Below are positions 14,488 to 22,101 of a stretch of DNA of 45,740 nt, piece by piece. Numbering within the stretch: position 1 is the first letter of the stretch; each line of letters starts with the position of its first letter. The DNA lies in assembly GCA_024643795.1 (NCBI GenBank), contig JAHEMF010000005.1, forward strand, positions 11,089 to 56,828, written 5' to 3'. This DNA comes from Bacteroidota bacterium. GTDB lineage: Bacteria; Bacteroidota; Bacteroidia; AKYH767-A; OLB10. The notes beneath the pieces are model-generated. The model was given only the letters and a program-made list of their open reading frames with translations. It made no database searches and was not told the origin of the DNA. The translations under genes and the position numbers were made by a program.

Positions 14488-15183
14488 TTACTTTGCCGGT
14501 TCTTGCAACAGGTCCATGAATTCAATGGATGAGCTTTCCATCTTAAACACCACCTTTTCAACCATTGCCACGAGCAGGTTGTAAGAAACCAGCGAGATAA
14601 TACCCACTATAAGCCCTGCTACCGTTGTGGTCATAGCTTCATACATACCACCTGAAAGGATCCCTATTTCAATGGTATTTCCTGCTTTGGACATATTATA
14701 AAAGGCTTTTATCATCCCGGTAACGGTGCCAAGGAACCCCAGCATGGGGGCTGCACCTGCTACGGTTGCCAGCAGTGAAAGTCCTTTTTCCATTTTTACA
14801 ACTTCAATATTGCCGGTGTTTTCAATGGCCTTCTCAATATCACTGAGGGGTTTACCAACTCTGTTGATACCCTTTTCTATCATTCGGGCGATAGGATTAT
14901 TGGTATTCTTACACAGCGCTTTTGCGGCATCCATATTACCGGAGTGGATATAATCGCGTATATTATTCATAAAGTTAGCGTCGGTAGTTGACGATTTCTT
15001 TATGGCGAAATACCTTTCAACAATGATATATACCGCCAGTATTGAACACAAGGCGATAGGTATCATTATGGGACCGCCTTTGGCAGCCAGTTCAAGAAGT
15101 GAAAGTTTTTCTTCGGCCGCAGCCGTTCCGCTTAAAGCGGACAAGCTATCGGTAGCTTGTGTAATTTGGAGTAACAAACCCAT
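14488..15183 (-). CDS. exbB: MotA/TolQ/ExbB proton channel protein
   Basis: A 231-residue inner-membrane protein. Helix 1 lies at about residues 38-56 (GPIMIPIALCSILAVYIIVE), and the long cytoplasmic section contains NPIARMIEKGINR and IENTGNIEVVKMEKGL. Helices 2 and 3 contain the family signature APMLGFLGTVTGMIKAF and GGMYEAMTTTVAGLIVGI. It forms the pentameric proton channel with ExbD. It is the first gene of exbB-exbD-tonB-folC. The 178-nt upstream region carries three GTTAAY repeats about 80-120 nt before the start. Confidence 0.92.
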   Translation of the reverse strand: MGLLLQITQATDSLSALSGTAAAEEKLSLLELAAKGGPIMIPIALCSILAVYIIVERYFAIKKSSTTDANFMNNIRDYIHSGNMDAAKALCKNTNNPIARMIEKGINRVGKPLSDIEKAIENTGNIEVVKMEKGLSLLATVAGAAPMLGFLGTVTGMIKAFYNMSKAGNTIEIGILSGGMYEAMTTTVAGLIVGIISLVSYNLLVAMVEKVVFKMESSSIEFMDLLQEPAK

Positions 15184-15334
15184 AGACAGTTAAATATAGT
15201 TGCAGATTTAAAGGGTAAAGTTACTTTGACCAAAGGCGCTTAAGGATTGGAGTGAGTGTGGTTGTTAACATCTTAGTGTTAATTAAGGTTAACGCAGAAG
15301 GATATGTGATTATTATAAGTTCCAAGGCAGAAAG

Positions 15335-15350
15335 TAGCTGTTTCCAGCTA
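15335..15350 (-). terminator. Possible terminator after the citrate-type transporter
   Basis: On the minus strand TAGCTG-GAAA-CAGCTA forms a 6-bp stem closed by a GNRA tetraloop, starting 12 nt past the transporter's stop, followed by the pyrimidine-rich CTTTCTGCC. The U-tract is poor, so termination here is uncertain. Confidence 0.35.
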
Positions 15351-15361
15351 TATAGCCATAG

Positions 15362-16573
15362 TTATGGATTCCATCCGTTTAAAATCAGCATTGTCAGAAA
15401 GCCTATTATATAAGCAACTGCAATGTGCCAGCCTGATTTTAACCAATTTGTAACAGATTTTGCATCAGGATATATGCTTGAAATGGCAACTCCTGCGGAT
15501 GACCCAAACCAGATCATACTACCCCCGAATCCGACAGCAAAGGCTGTTAGCCCCCAGTCATACCCTCCTTGTGAAAGGGCGAGTTTTGTTAATGGGATAT
15601 TGTCAAATACAGAGCTTATAAACCCGAGTCCTAATGTTGAATGCCAGCTCGCAGGGGGTAGTTCATTTACAGGCATCATCGATGAAATCAGAACAAGTGA
15701 TAAAAGGAATATGCTTCCTTTGACTGCAGGATATAAGGAGTTCCAATTTGTTTTAACAACTATTGAGCCTACTAAGATGGTGAACCAAACTCCCAATGCG
15801 GGAAATCCAAAGAAAATATTGGTGGAAATAGCGCCCAACAAAATAAATGCCACCAAGATCAGTTTTCTATGATCAACTGCGTGCAATGCTCTTTTTGTTT
15901 CAACTATATTTTGTAACCTCGATTGTTGTACGGAGGCAATGATACCGAAGGTTAGTAATGCAATAGCAGAGCCTATATAAGCGGTTATCACTTCAGAGGC
16001 TGCTACTCCATTTATCCACATCATTGTAGTGGTAGTATCTCCTACAACACTTCCGGCACCGCCTGCATTGCTGGCAGCAACAATGGCTGCTATAAATCCT
16101 AAATGAACCTTCCCATTAAACAATATATATGCAATTGATCCTCCTATCATGGCAGCAGCGATATTATCAAGAAAGCTGCTTATAAAAGCTATGATTAATA
16201 GGAATAGAAATCCACCCAACCAATTTTTTGGCAAATAATGAGGAATTCTTTGAGGTAATCCACTGTCTTCAAAATGATGTGCCAATAAGCTAAAGCCTGT
16301 AAGAAGCCCAAATAAATTCAATAATGTTTTCCATTCACCATCATGCGATTTGGAACCTAGTATATGATGGAAAATATCAAATTCTGTGAATACTACCTTA
16401 AAAAGAATTACAACTGCTAGCCCGCAAATGGCGATTTTCATTGTGTGCTTATGAACAAATGCCACACATAATAAGGTAAACCCAAATAAAAAATATTCGA
16501 CCGGTATATTGAATAAATGTGGGGTGGTGGCGGCTGAAATATGGTTGATATCAGCCAGAACTTGAACCATCAA
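15362..16573 (-). CDS. Citrate-transporter/Na+:H+-antiporter-like membrane protein
   Basis: A 403-residue, very hydrophobic protein with about eleven helices of the ion-transporter (ArsB/NhaD/CitM) superfamily. Family-like segments are FGLLTGFSLLAHHFEDSG, FISSFLDNIAAAMIGGSIA, AASNAGGAGSVVGDTTTTMM and, in the second half, LGFISSVFDNIPLTKLA plus VGFGGSMIWFGSSAGVAIS. The two related segments, SSFLDNIAAA and SSVFDNIPLT, reflect the inverted-repeat architecture of this group and carry its conserved Asp-Asn pair. The substrate (Na+/H+ or an organic or inorganic anion) is not decided by the sequence. Its start overlaps the stop of the MscS gene (ATGA). Confidence 0.75.
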   Translation of the reverse strand: MMVQVLADINHISAATTPHLFNIPVEYFLFGFTLLCVAFVHKHTMKIAICGLAVVILFKVVFTEFDIFHHILGSKSHDGEWKTLLNLFGLLTGFSLLAHHFEDSGLPQRIPHYLPKNWLGGFLFLLIIAFISSFLDNIAAAMIGGSIAYILFNGKVHLGFIAAIVAASNAGGAGSVVGDTTTTMMWINGVAASEVITAYIGSAIALLTFGIIASVQQSRLQNIVETKRALHAVDHRKLILVAFILLGAISTNIFFGFPALGVWFTILVGSIVVKTNWNSLYPAVKGSIFLLSLVLISSMMPVNELPPASWHSTLGLGFISSVFDNIPLTKLALSQGGYDWGLTAFAVGFGGSMIWFGSSAGVAISSIYPDAKSVTNWLKSGWHIAVAYIIGFLTMLILNGWNP

Positions 16574-17679
16574 GGATGGGATTTTTCCATATATACACTG
16601 GTTGAAGGAAACGCAAAGTCGGTATTATTATTTTGTACGATCTCCATTATTTTGAAATGTACCTCCTCTTTTACTTTCATGTAAACTTCCCAATCGTTTG
16701 TCTTCACAAGTATGTTATATAGAATATCAATAGAACTGCTATTGAATGAATCAAGTTTTACCAGAGGACCCTCTTCAATTTCGGGATGAGCTGTAATGAA
16801 TGACATAGACTGGTCAATAATGTTGCGGATGTCCTCAGCCCGTGTGCTGTATAATACTCCAATGGCAAAACGCATTCTCCAAAAGGTTCTTTCAGTTACA
16901 TTATCAAGTTCGGCATCTACCATTTTTTTGTTGGGAACACTGATCAGACTTTTTTCAAGAGTTCTGATCTTGGTACTACGTAATCCGATAGTTTCTACGT
17001 GACCTGCTATTTCACCAATCCTCACCAGATCTCCTATTACAAATGGTTTGTCAAGAAAAATGGTTACAGACCCAAGTAGGTTCTCCAAAGTTTCTTTTGC
17101 TGCCAAAGCAACTGCAAGTCCTCCAATACCCAGTCCGCCGATAAGAGTTGCAATGTTCATTTCAAAAACACTTGCCAAAGCAAAGAAGACCGACATGACA
17201 AGAATGAAGATCTTCAGGATGTCTTTTAAGAAACCTACCAGCTGGTCATCCAGCTTGGATTCAGTAAGTGAGGCACGGTGCTCGAACACAATACCAATGA
17301 AATCAACCATTCTTAAAAGGGCCCAAGTGATTGAAAAAACTAATGCAAGGTGAAAAGTTTTCTCCAGCAGCATCCTCCAGCCAAACTCATGCGAAGGGGC
17401 AAGATCCCATGCAGCGGGGTAAACGAGCTGGTTTACCCCGATATAGAGAGCAAGCAGCATGATAAGGTAATTGAGAGGACCTTTTTCAAGCTCCTCCAGG
17501 CGTTTAACTGCAACACCTTCCGCCAATTTTTTAATAGAACGGTGAATGAGTCGCGAAATTAGTTTTATAAGGGGTTGCTTTATGATCAGAGCAAAGATGA
17601 TTATACCTACACACCAGGTATAATCACCTATTGTGTTTTCAAAATATACTCTTCCCAAAAACTCCTGCAAATTTCCCAT
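16570..17679 (-). CDS. MscS-family mechanosensitive channel
   Basis: A 369-residue inner-membrane protein with about four N-terminal helices before the pore. The pore helix and following beta domain contain ATLIGGLGIGGLAVALAAKE, then TLENLLGSVTIFLDKPFVIGD and the MscS-type beta domain with GHVETIGLRSTKIRT and LISVPNKKMVD. It opens under membrane tension and lets osmolytes leave the cell. The gene lies 3 nt after the dehydrogenase and overlaps the transporter by 4 nt, so the three genes form an operon. Confidence 0.92.
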   Translation of the reverse strand: MGNLQEFLGRVYFENTIGDYTWCVGIIIFALIIKQPLIKLISRLIHRSIKKLAEGVAVKRLEELEKGPLNYLIMLLALYIGVNQLVYPAAWDLAPSHEFGWRMLLEKTFHLALVFSITWALLRMVDFIGIVFEHRASLTESKLDDQLVGFLKDILKIFILVMSVFFALASVFEMNIATLIGGLGIGGLAVALAAKETLENLLGSVTIFLDKPFVIGDLVRIGEIAGHVETIGLRSTKIRTLEKSLISVPNKKMVDAELDNVTERTFWRMRFAIGVLYSTRAEDIRNIIDQSMSFITAHPEIEEGPLVKLDSFNSSSIDILYNILVKTNDWEVYMKVKEEVHFKIMEIVQNNNTDFAFPSTSVYMEKSHP

Positions 17680-17682
17680 TCC

Positions 17683-18912
17683 TTAAATATTCAATTTTTC
17701 CATGGCAATGGCAAAGGCTGTTTCTGCCATGTTTGTTTTTTGTTGTCTTCGTTGGTAAACTTCCTCGATTGCAGCACCTATTTTATCAGAAACATCAGTG
17801 AAGATATCAGTGTCCGTAACAGGGCCGTTTCCGGCGATCAGGTATGCAAAGACCCTTGCCATACCGCAGTTAGAGATAAAGTCGGCAATAACAGAAACTT
17901 TATCATCGGCATGTGTTCCGGTAGGACCAAAAAAGATTTCAGAATCATTAAAAGGAACATTGGCGCCACAGGCAATTACCTCCAGTCCTGAACCTATCAT
18001 AGAGTCGATCTGATCACGATTCACTAGTCGGGATGCAGCGGCTGGTATGAATATTTCGCCAGGTACATTCCATATTTTCTGATTGATTTCTTCAAACGAC
18101 AACATGTTTCCGGTCTTCAGCGCATTCCCTTCACGTTGTGTGAAGAAGTCTGAAACCTCACCTGTGGAAAATCCATTTTCATTAATAACTCCTCCGTTAC
18201 GATCGATAATTGCTTTGACCTTTGCGCCTGCTTTAGCAAGATATAACCCTGCTGCGCCCCCTACATTACCCCATCCCTGAACAATAACACCTTTGCCTTC
18301 TACACTTTGACCTAAAACGTTATAGTAATGTATAACAGACTGTGCTACACCATAACCGGTGATCATATCAGCCACAGTGTATCTTTTATTGCCAGCTGGA
18401 GCAAGTGCCGGATCCGTTACCGGCAAAACAACTCCATACTTTAAGCGATGGATCTTATCTTTCTTTACAGCCTCATCAGCTCCAAGGTGGCCATTGACAA
18501 CACCTTCCTGTGGATGAAGAAGTCCATAACGCGATGTAATTTCTATCACATCATGTATCTCGTCAACATTAAGATCGCCACCTGTTCCGTAGTATTCTTT
18601 TAAGATAGGGAGTACGGCTCTGAACCACCTTTCAAGCACGCCACGCTTACGCGGATCGGCCGGGTCGAAGTTGATGCCGCTCTTGGCTCCGCCGATGGGA
18701 GGACCTGCTACGGAGAATTTCACCTCCATGGTTTTTGCCAGAGAAGTTACTTCATGTTTATCAAGTCCTTTGCGCATACGGGTACCACCGCCTGCAGCAC
18801 CACCTCTGAGAGAATTAATAACTATCCAGCCTACTGCCTCAGTTTCCTGGTCGTGCCATTCAAACACGATTTCAGGTTCTTTTTCTTCAAATTTTTTTAA
18901 TGATTCCCACAT
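17683..18912 (-). CDS. Glu/Leu/Phe/Val dehydrogenase-family enzyme
   Basis: A 409-residue cytoplasmic NAD(P)-dependent amino-acid dehydrogenase that interconverts an L-amino acid and its 2-oxo acid with ammonium. Substrate-domain residues are visible in MEVKFSVAGPPIGGAKSGI (Lys65 and Lys77), with TGGDLNVDE further on. The nucleotide-binding motif VQGWGNVGGAAGLYLAK is at about 210-226 and IPAAASRLVN lies later in the Rossmann domain. GAKSGI replaces the GGKGG of classical glutamate dehydrogenases, so glutamate as the substrate is not assured. It is the first gene of the operon with MscS and the transporter. A TATTTTTG box lies 18 nt upstream. Confidence 0.88.
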   Translation of the reverse strand: MWESLKKFEEKEPEIVFEWHDQETEAVGWIVINSLRGGAAGGGTRMRKGLDKHEVTSLAKTMEVKFSVAGPPIGGAKSGINFDPADPRKRGVLERWFRAVLPILKEYYGTGGDLNVDEIHDVIEITSRYGLLHPQEGVVNGHLGADEAVKKDKIHRLKYGVVLPVTDPALAPAGNKRYTVADMITGYGVAQSVIHYYNVLGQSVEGKGVIVQGWGNVGGAAGLYLAKAGAKVKAIIDRNGGVINENGFSTGEVSDFFTQREGNALKTGNMLSFEEINQKIWNVPGEIFIPAAASRLVNRDQIDSMIGSGLEVIACGANVPFNDSEIFFGPTGTHADDKVSVIADFISNCGMARVFAYLIAGNGPVTDTDIFTDVSDKIGAAIEEVYQRRQQKTNMAETAFAIAMEKLNI

Positions 18913-18930
18913 AATTTTTTAAGCTGGTGG

Positions 18931-18938
18931 CAAAAATA
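18931..18938 (-). promoter_or_regulatory. Bacteroidota -7 box before the dehydrogenase operon
   Basis: Read on the minus strand this is TATTTTTG, an exact match to TAnnTTTG, about 18 nt before the start codon. The expected -33 TTTG is not clear: a TTG occurs at a 15-nt spacing. Confidence 0.5.
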
Positions 18939-18982
18939 CAATAACCACAACAGCAATACACATTCCGTGAGCAGATGTTGTT

Positions 18983-20059
18983 TTAAAATGAAGGCCCTGC
19001 GTATACACAGCCACCTGATGAATCACGGGATGCCCCTGTAACACTTGCAAATGTGTTGGTTCTGCCAATTGACCTTAATACACCAAGGAAGGCGAAGATC
19101 AGGGCTTCTTTAAAATTTATCAGGTCATCAGCCGGTATCACGGTCTCTATTCCCTTTTCTCCAAGTTTGTGTGATATCCTGTTGAGGAGATATGTATTAT
19201 GAGTACCTCCACCGGTACAAAGCATTGTTCCTGTTCTTTCAACAGTATCAAATATCCTTTCGGCAATATGTTCACAGACTGTTGCCAGTTTGTCTTCCAC
19301 AGAAATATCATATGCATTTAATTCTGGAAGGAATATTGCTTCAAACCACTCTCTGCCCAAAGAACGTGGTCCTGTTTGGTGGTAAAACTCAAGTTTTTCA
19401 AGTACACTTAACAACTCACTGTCAACTTTGCCATGTTTTGCCATGCTACCATCAGGGTCAAATAACACGCCTTTAGAGTTAGCCAGGTAGTTCAAAGCCA
19501 TGTTGGCCGGACAAATATCAAAGGCTACCCGGTTTTGATCTTGTTCAAAAGAAATGTTGGCTATCCCTCCAAGGTTCAGGCAATAGGAATATTGGGGAAA
19601 TAATAACATATCCCCGCAAGGGACCAATGGGGCTCCTTCTCCTCCCAAAGCAATATCCAGGTTCCTGAAATCGCATATGGTTGTTACGCCTGATAAGGCA
19701 GCAATTGCTGCCCCATTGCCTATTTGAAGAGAGTACTTTCCGGAAACAGGGCGGTGGTAAACGGTATGCCCGTGGGAAGCCACAATCTGAGGTACAATTC
19801 CTGTTTTTGAATGAAATTTATTGAGGGCTGTGCCAATGAACCGTCCATAAAGCATATCCAATGCCATAAGGTCTTCGCCAGACAGCAAATGAGCTCCTGA
19901 AAGAGAGGTTTTAAGGTCACTTTCGTAATCCACTGTTTCGCAGGCTAATATTTCAAAATCCCACTTGTTTTCAGCCCCGGTAAATGAGCATAATGCCAGA
20001 TCAAGACCATCGCATGAGGTGCCGGACATGATTCCAGTGGCTGTTATAGTAGAACTCAT
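18983..20059 (-). CDS. anmK: Anhydro-N-acetylmuramic acid kinase
   Basis: A 358-residue cytoplasmic enzyme that phosphorylates and hydrolyses anhydroMurNAc to MurNAc-6-phosphate in peptidoglycan recycling. Signatures are GIMSGTSCDGLDLALCSF (residues 9-26), ASHGHTVYHRP, the phosphate-binding LNLGGIANISF and the C-terminal CTGGGTHNTYLLNRIS. The length is close to that of the E. coli enzyme. It is transcribed away from the acyl-CoA dehydrogenase; the 111 nt between the two start codons hold the latter's promoter. No MurQ or other recycling gene is in the window. Confidence 0.93.
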   Translation of the reverse strand: MSSTITATGIMSGTSCDGLDLALCSFTGAENKWDFEILACETVDYESDLKTSLSGAHLLSGEDLMALDMLYGRFIGTALNKFHSKTGIVPQIVASHGHTVYHRPVSGKYSLQIGNGAAIAALSGVTTICDFRNLDIALGGEGAPLVPCGDMLLFPQYSYCLNLGGIANISFEQDQNRVAFDICPANMALNYLANSKGVLFDPDGSMAKHGKVDSELLSVLEKLEFYHQTGPRSLGREWFEAIFLPELNAYDISVEDKLATVCEHIAERIFDTVERTGTMLCTGGGTHNTYLLNRISHKLGEKGIETVIPADDLINFKEALIFAFLGVLRSIGRTNTFASVTGASRDSSGGCVYAGPSF

Positions 20060-20110
20060 TGAAATTTAGATATATCGGATATTCTACAAGGATAAAAAAG
20101 TTCCGGCGTA

Positions 20111-20143
20111 TTGCCTTAAAGACCCTGAAAAAAATTAACTTTG
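20111..20143 (+). promoter_or_regulatory. Bacteroidota-type promoter for the acyl-CoA dehydrogenase
   Basis: TAACTTTG (20136-20143) fully matches the -7 consensus TAnnTTTG, with TTG at 20111-20113, 22 nt upstream, a little longer than the usual spacing. An upstream TTG-initiated reading frame starts inside the -7 box, so its first ten codons would lie before or at the transcription start. This supports the ATG at 20171. Confidence 0.55.
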
Positions 20144-20170
20144 ACCTCCATTTTCCGATTAGCTAATCCT

Positions 20171-21310
20171 ATGAATATTGAACTTACTGAAGAGCAGAAG
20201 ATGATCCGCGATGCGGCACGTGATTTTGCTCAAAATGAGCTTTTGCCAGGTGTTATAGAAAGGGATGACACAGAGACTTTTCCTCACGAACAGGTTAAAA
20301 AACTCGGAGAGCTGGGTTTTTTAGGTATGATGGTAAATCCCAAATACGGAGGAGCAGGCCTTGACTCTGTATCTTATGTACTGGCCATGGAGGAAATATC
20401 AAAAGTTGACGCTTCTGCATCTGTGGTGATGTCAGTGAACAATTCACTCGTTTGTTGGGGTCTTGAAAATTTTGGATCCGAAGAACAAAAGCAAAAATAT
20501 CTGGTGCCGCTTGCAAAGGGTGAAATTATAGGAGCATTTTGTTTGTCGGAGCCTGAGGCTGGTTCTGATGCCACTTCACAACATACGATCGCAGAAGACA
20601 AAGGAGATCATTACTTGTTAAACGGTACAAAGAACTGGATCACTAACGGAAATACTGCAAGTGTCTATTTGGTGATGGCTCAGACCGATGTCTCGAAAGG
20701 GCATAAAGGGATCAATGCATTGATCATTGAAAAGGGAATGGAAGGTTTTACTATCGGACCTAAAGAACACAAACTGGGTATCAGAGGCAGTGATACACAT
20801 TCGCTCATGTTCTCTGATGTTAAGGTTCCTAAAGCCAACCGCATTGGTGAGGACGGCTTTGGTTTCAAGTTCGCCATGAAAACTCTTACCGGTGGAAGGA
20901 TTGGTATTGCCGCACAAGCCTTGGGAATAGCAAGTGGTGCATATGAGCTATCCCTGAAATACTCAAAAGAGCGTAAGGCATTCGGTAAAGAAATAAGTAA
21001 GCATCAGGCAATTCAGTTCAAGCTTGCTGACATGGCCACTCAGATAGAGGCAGCAAGGTTACTTTGTTTGAAGGCGGCCTGGTTAAAAGATAACGGCAAG
21101 GACTACTCTCTGGCATCTTCCATGGCAAAATTATTCTCCTCAAAGGTGGCTATGGACACAACAATAGAAGCTGTTCAGGTTCATGGTGGTTATGGATATG
21201 TGAAAGAATTTCATGTGGAGCGGTTGATGCGCGATGCAAAGATCACCCAGATCTATGAAGGTACTTCAGAAGTACAGAAAATTGTGATTTCACGAACCCT
21301 GCTGAAATAA
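20171..21310 (+). CDS. Acyl-CoA dehydrogenase
   Basis: A cytoplasmic FAD enzyme of 379 residues that desaturates acyl-CoA at the alpha-beta position in fatty-acid or branched-chain amino-acid breakdown. From ATG MNIELTEEQKMIRDAARDF it contains FCLSEPEAGSDATSQ (FAD/substrate motif), KNWITNGNTASVYLV, and the C-terminal QVHGGYGYVKEFHVERLMRD followed by KITQIYEGTSEVQ. The Glu of IYEGTS is the catalytic base of the short-chain and butyryl-CoA groups, so a short-chain substrate is likely. The start was set by the family N-terminus and by the promoter just upstream. The polysaccharide export gene follows 23 nt later. Confidence 0.94.
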   Translation: MNIELTEEQKMIRDAARDFAQNELLPGVIERDDTETFPHEQVKKLGELGFLGMMVNPKYGGAGLDSVSYVLAMEEISKVDASASVVMSVNNSLVCWGLENFGSEEQKQKYLVPLAKGEIIGAFCLSEPEAGSDATSQHTIAEDKGDHYLLNGTKNWITNGNTASVYLVMAQTDVSKGHKGINALIIEKGMEGFTIGPKEHKLGIRGSDTHSLMFSDVKVPKANRIGEDGFGFKFAMKTLTGGRIGIAAQALGIASGAYELSLKYSKERKAFGKEISKHQAIQFKLADMATQIEAARLLCLKAAWLKDNGKDYSLASSMAKLFSSKVAMDTTIEAVQVHGGYGYVKEFHVERLMRDAKITQIYEGTSEVQKIVISRTLLK

Positions 21311-21333
21311 TGCCGGGTGATAAACAGAAATAA

Positions 21334-22101
21334 ATGATTTTCCGGAATATCGCGTTTTACTTTTTACTGGCAACTATTGTTTCTTGTACACCCTTGGAAG
21401 AGATTGTATATCTTCAGGATAAGGATGAAGATACTACCAGTGCTCCAATTCAAGTGCCTGAATTTAAATTGGTGATAAAACCCAACGATGTACTTTCTAT
21501 TCAGGTATTCACGGTTAATGCTGAGGCTTTTCCCGGTATAGCTTCTACAATTGATAAACAAGCAATAGACAATCGTTCACAATATGAAAAAGGGTTTGTT
21601 GTTGATTCAGAAGGTGCAGTTGACCTGCCTTTGATAGGATCAGTTAAACTTGAAGGACTTACCCTTAAAGAAGCTAAAGAAAAGCTTATTTCTAAGTTCA
21701 ACTACTACATGGATGATCCCGTAGTTGTTATAAAACATCTAAGTTTCAAGATCACAATTCTTGGTGAGGTCAAATCGCCGGGATTATATTATATAGAAAA
21801 TGAAAAGATCTCTTTGATGGAGGCCATAGGAATGGCAGGTGATGTCACCTATTATGGCAACAGGGAAGAATTGAAAGTGATAAGGATGGTAGACGGCAGA
21901 TATAAGGAAATTGAAATAGACCTTACGGGGAAAGATCTCCTGAATTCAGAAGTAGCCTACCTCTATCCCGATGATGTAGTGTATGTAAAACCAACCAAGC
22001 GAAGAAACTTTGCAAACCTGAATCCTAGTGTCGCAATTGTAACCAGTGTTGTAGCAACGCTAACATTGATCTGGAGTGTAATAGTTCAGGCTAACCGATG
22101 A
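21334..22101 (+). CDS. Polysaccharide export outer-membrane lipoprotein (Wza-like)
   Basis: A 255-residue protein. The lipobox IVSC places the lipidated Cys at residue 18. A polysaccharide export domain follows (about 45-130; IKPNDVLSIQVFTVN, VDSEGAVDLPLIGSVKLEGL and TLKEAKEKL), then a SLBB-like domain (ITILGEVKSPGLYYIENEKI, about 145-205) and one C-terminal hydrophobic helix (about 232-250) that would cross or enter the outer membrane, as in Wza. It is shorter than E. coli Wza. It overlaps the autokinase gene by 4 nt. Together they would export capsule or exopolysaccharide, but no glycosyltransferase, flippase or polymerase gene is present in the window. Confidence 0.88.
   Translation: MIFRNIAFYFLLATIVSCTPLEEIVYLQDKDEDTTSAPIQVPEFKLVIKPNDVLSIQVFTVNAEAFPGIASTIDKQAIDNRSQYEKGFVVDSEGAVDLPLIGSVKLEGLTLKEAKEKLISKFNYYMDDPVVVIKHLSFKITILGEVKSPGLYYIENEKISLMEAIGMAGDVTYYGNREELKVIRMVDGRYKEIEIDLTGKDLLNSEVAYLYPDDVVYVKPTKRRNFANLNPSVAIVTSVVATLTLIWSVIVQANR

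Noticed and set aside
20141-20170. Upstream TTG extension of the acyl-CoA dehydrogenase
   Set aside because: It overlaps the TAACTTTG promoter box, and the family N-terminus begins at the ATG at 20171.
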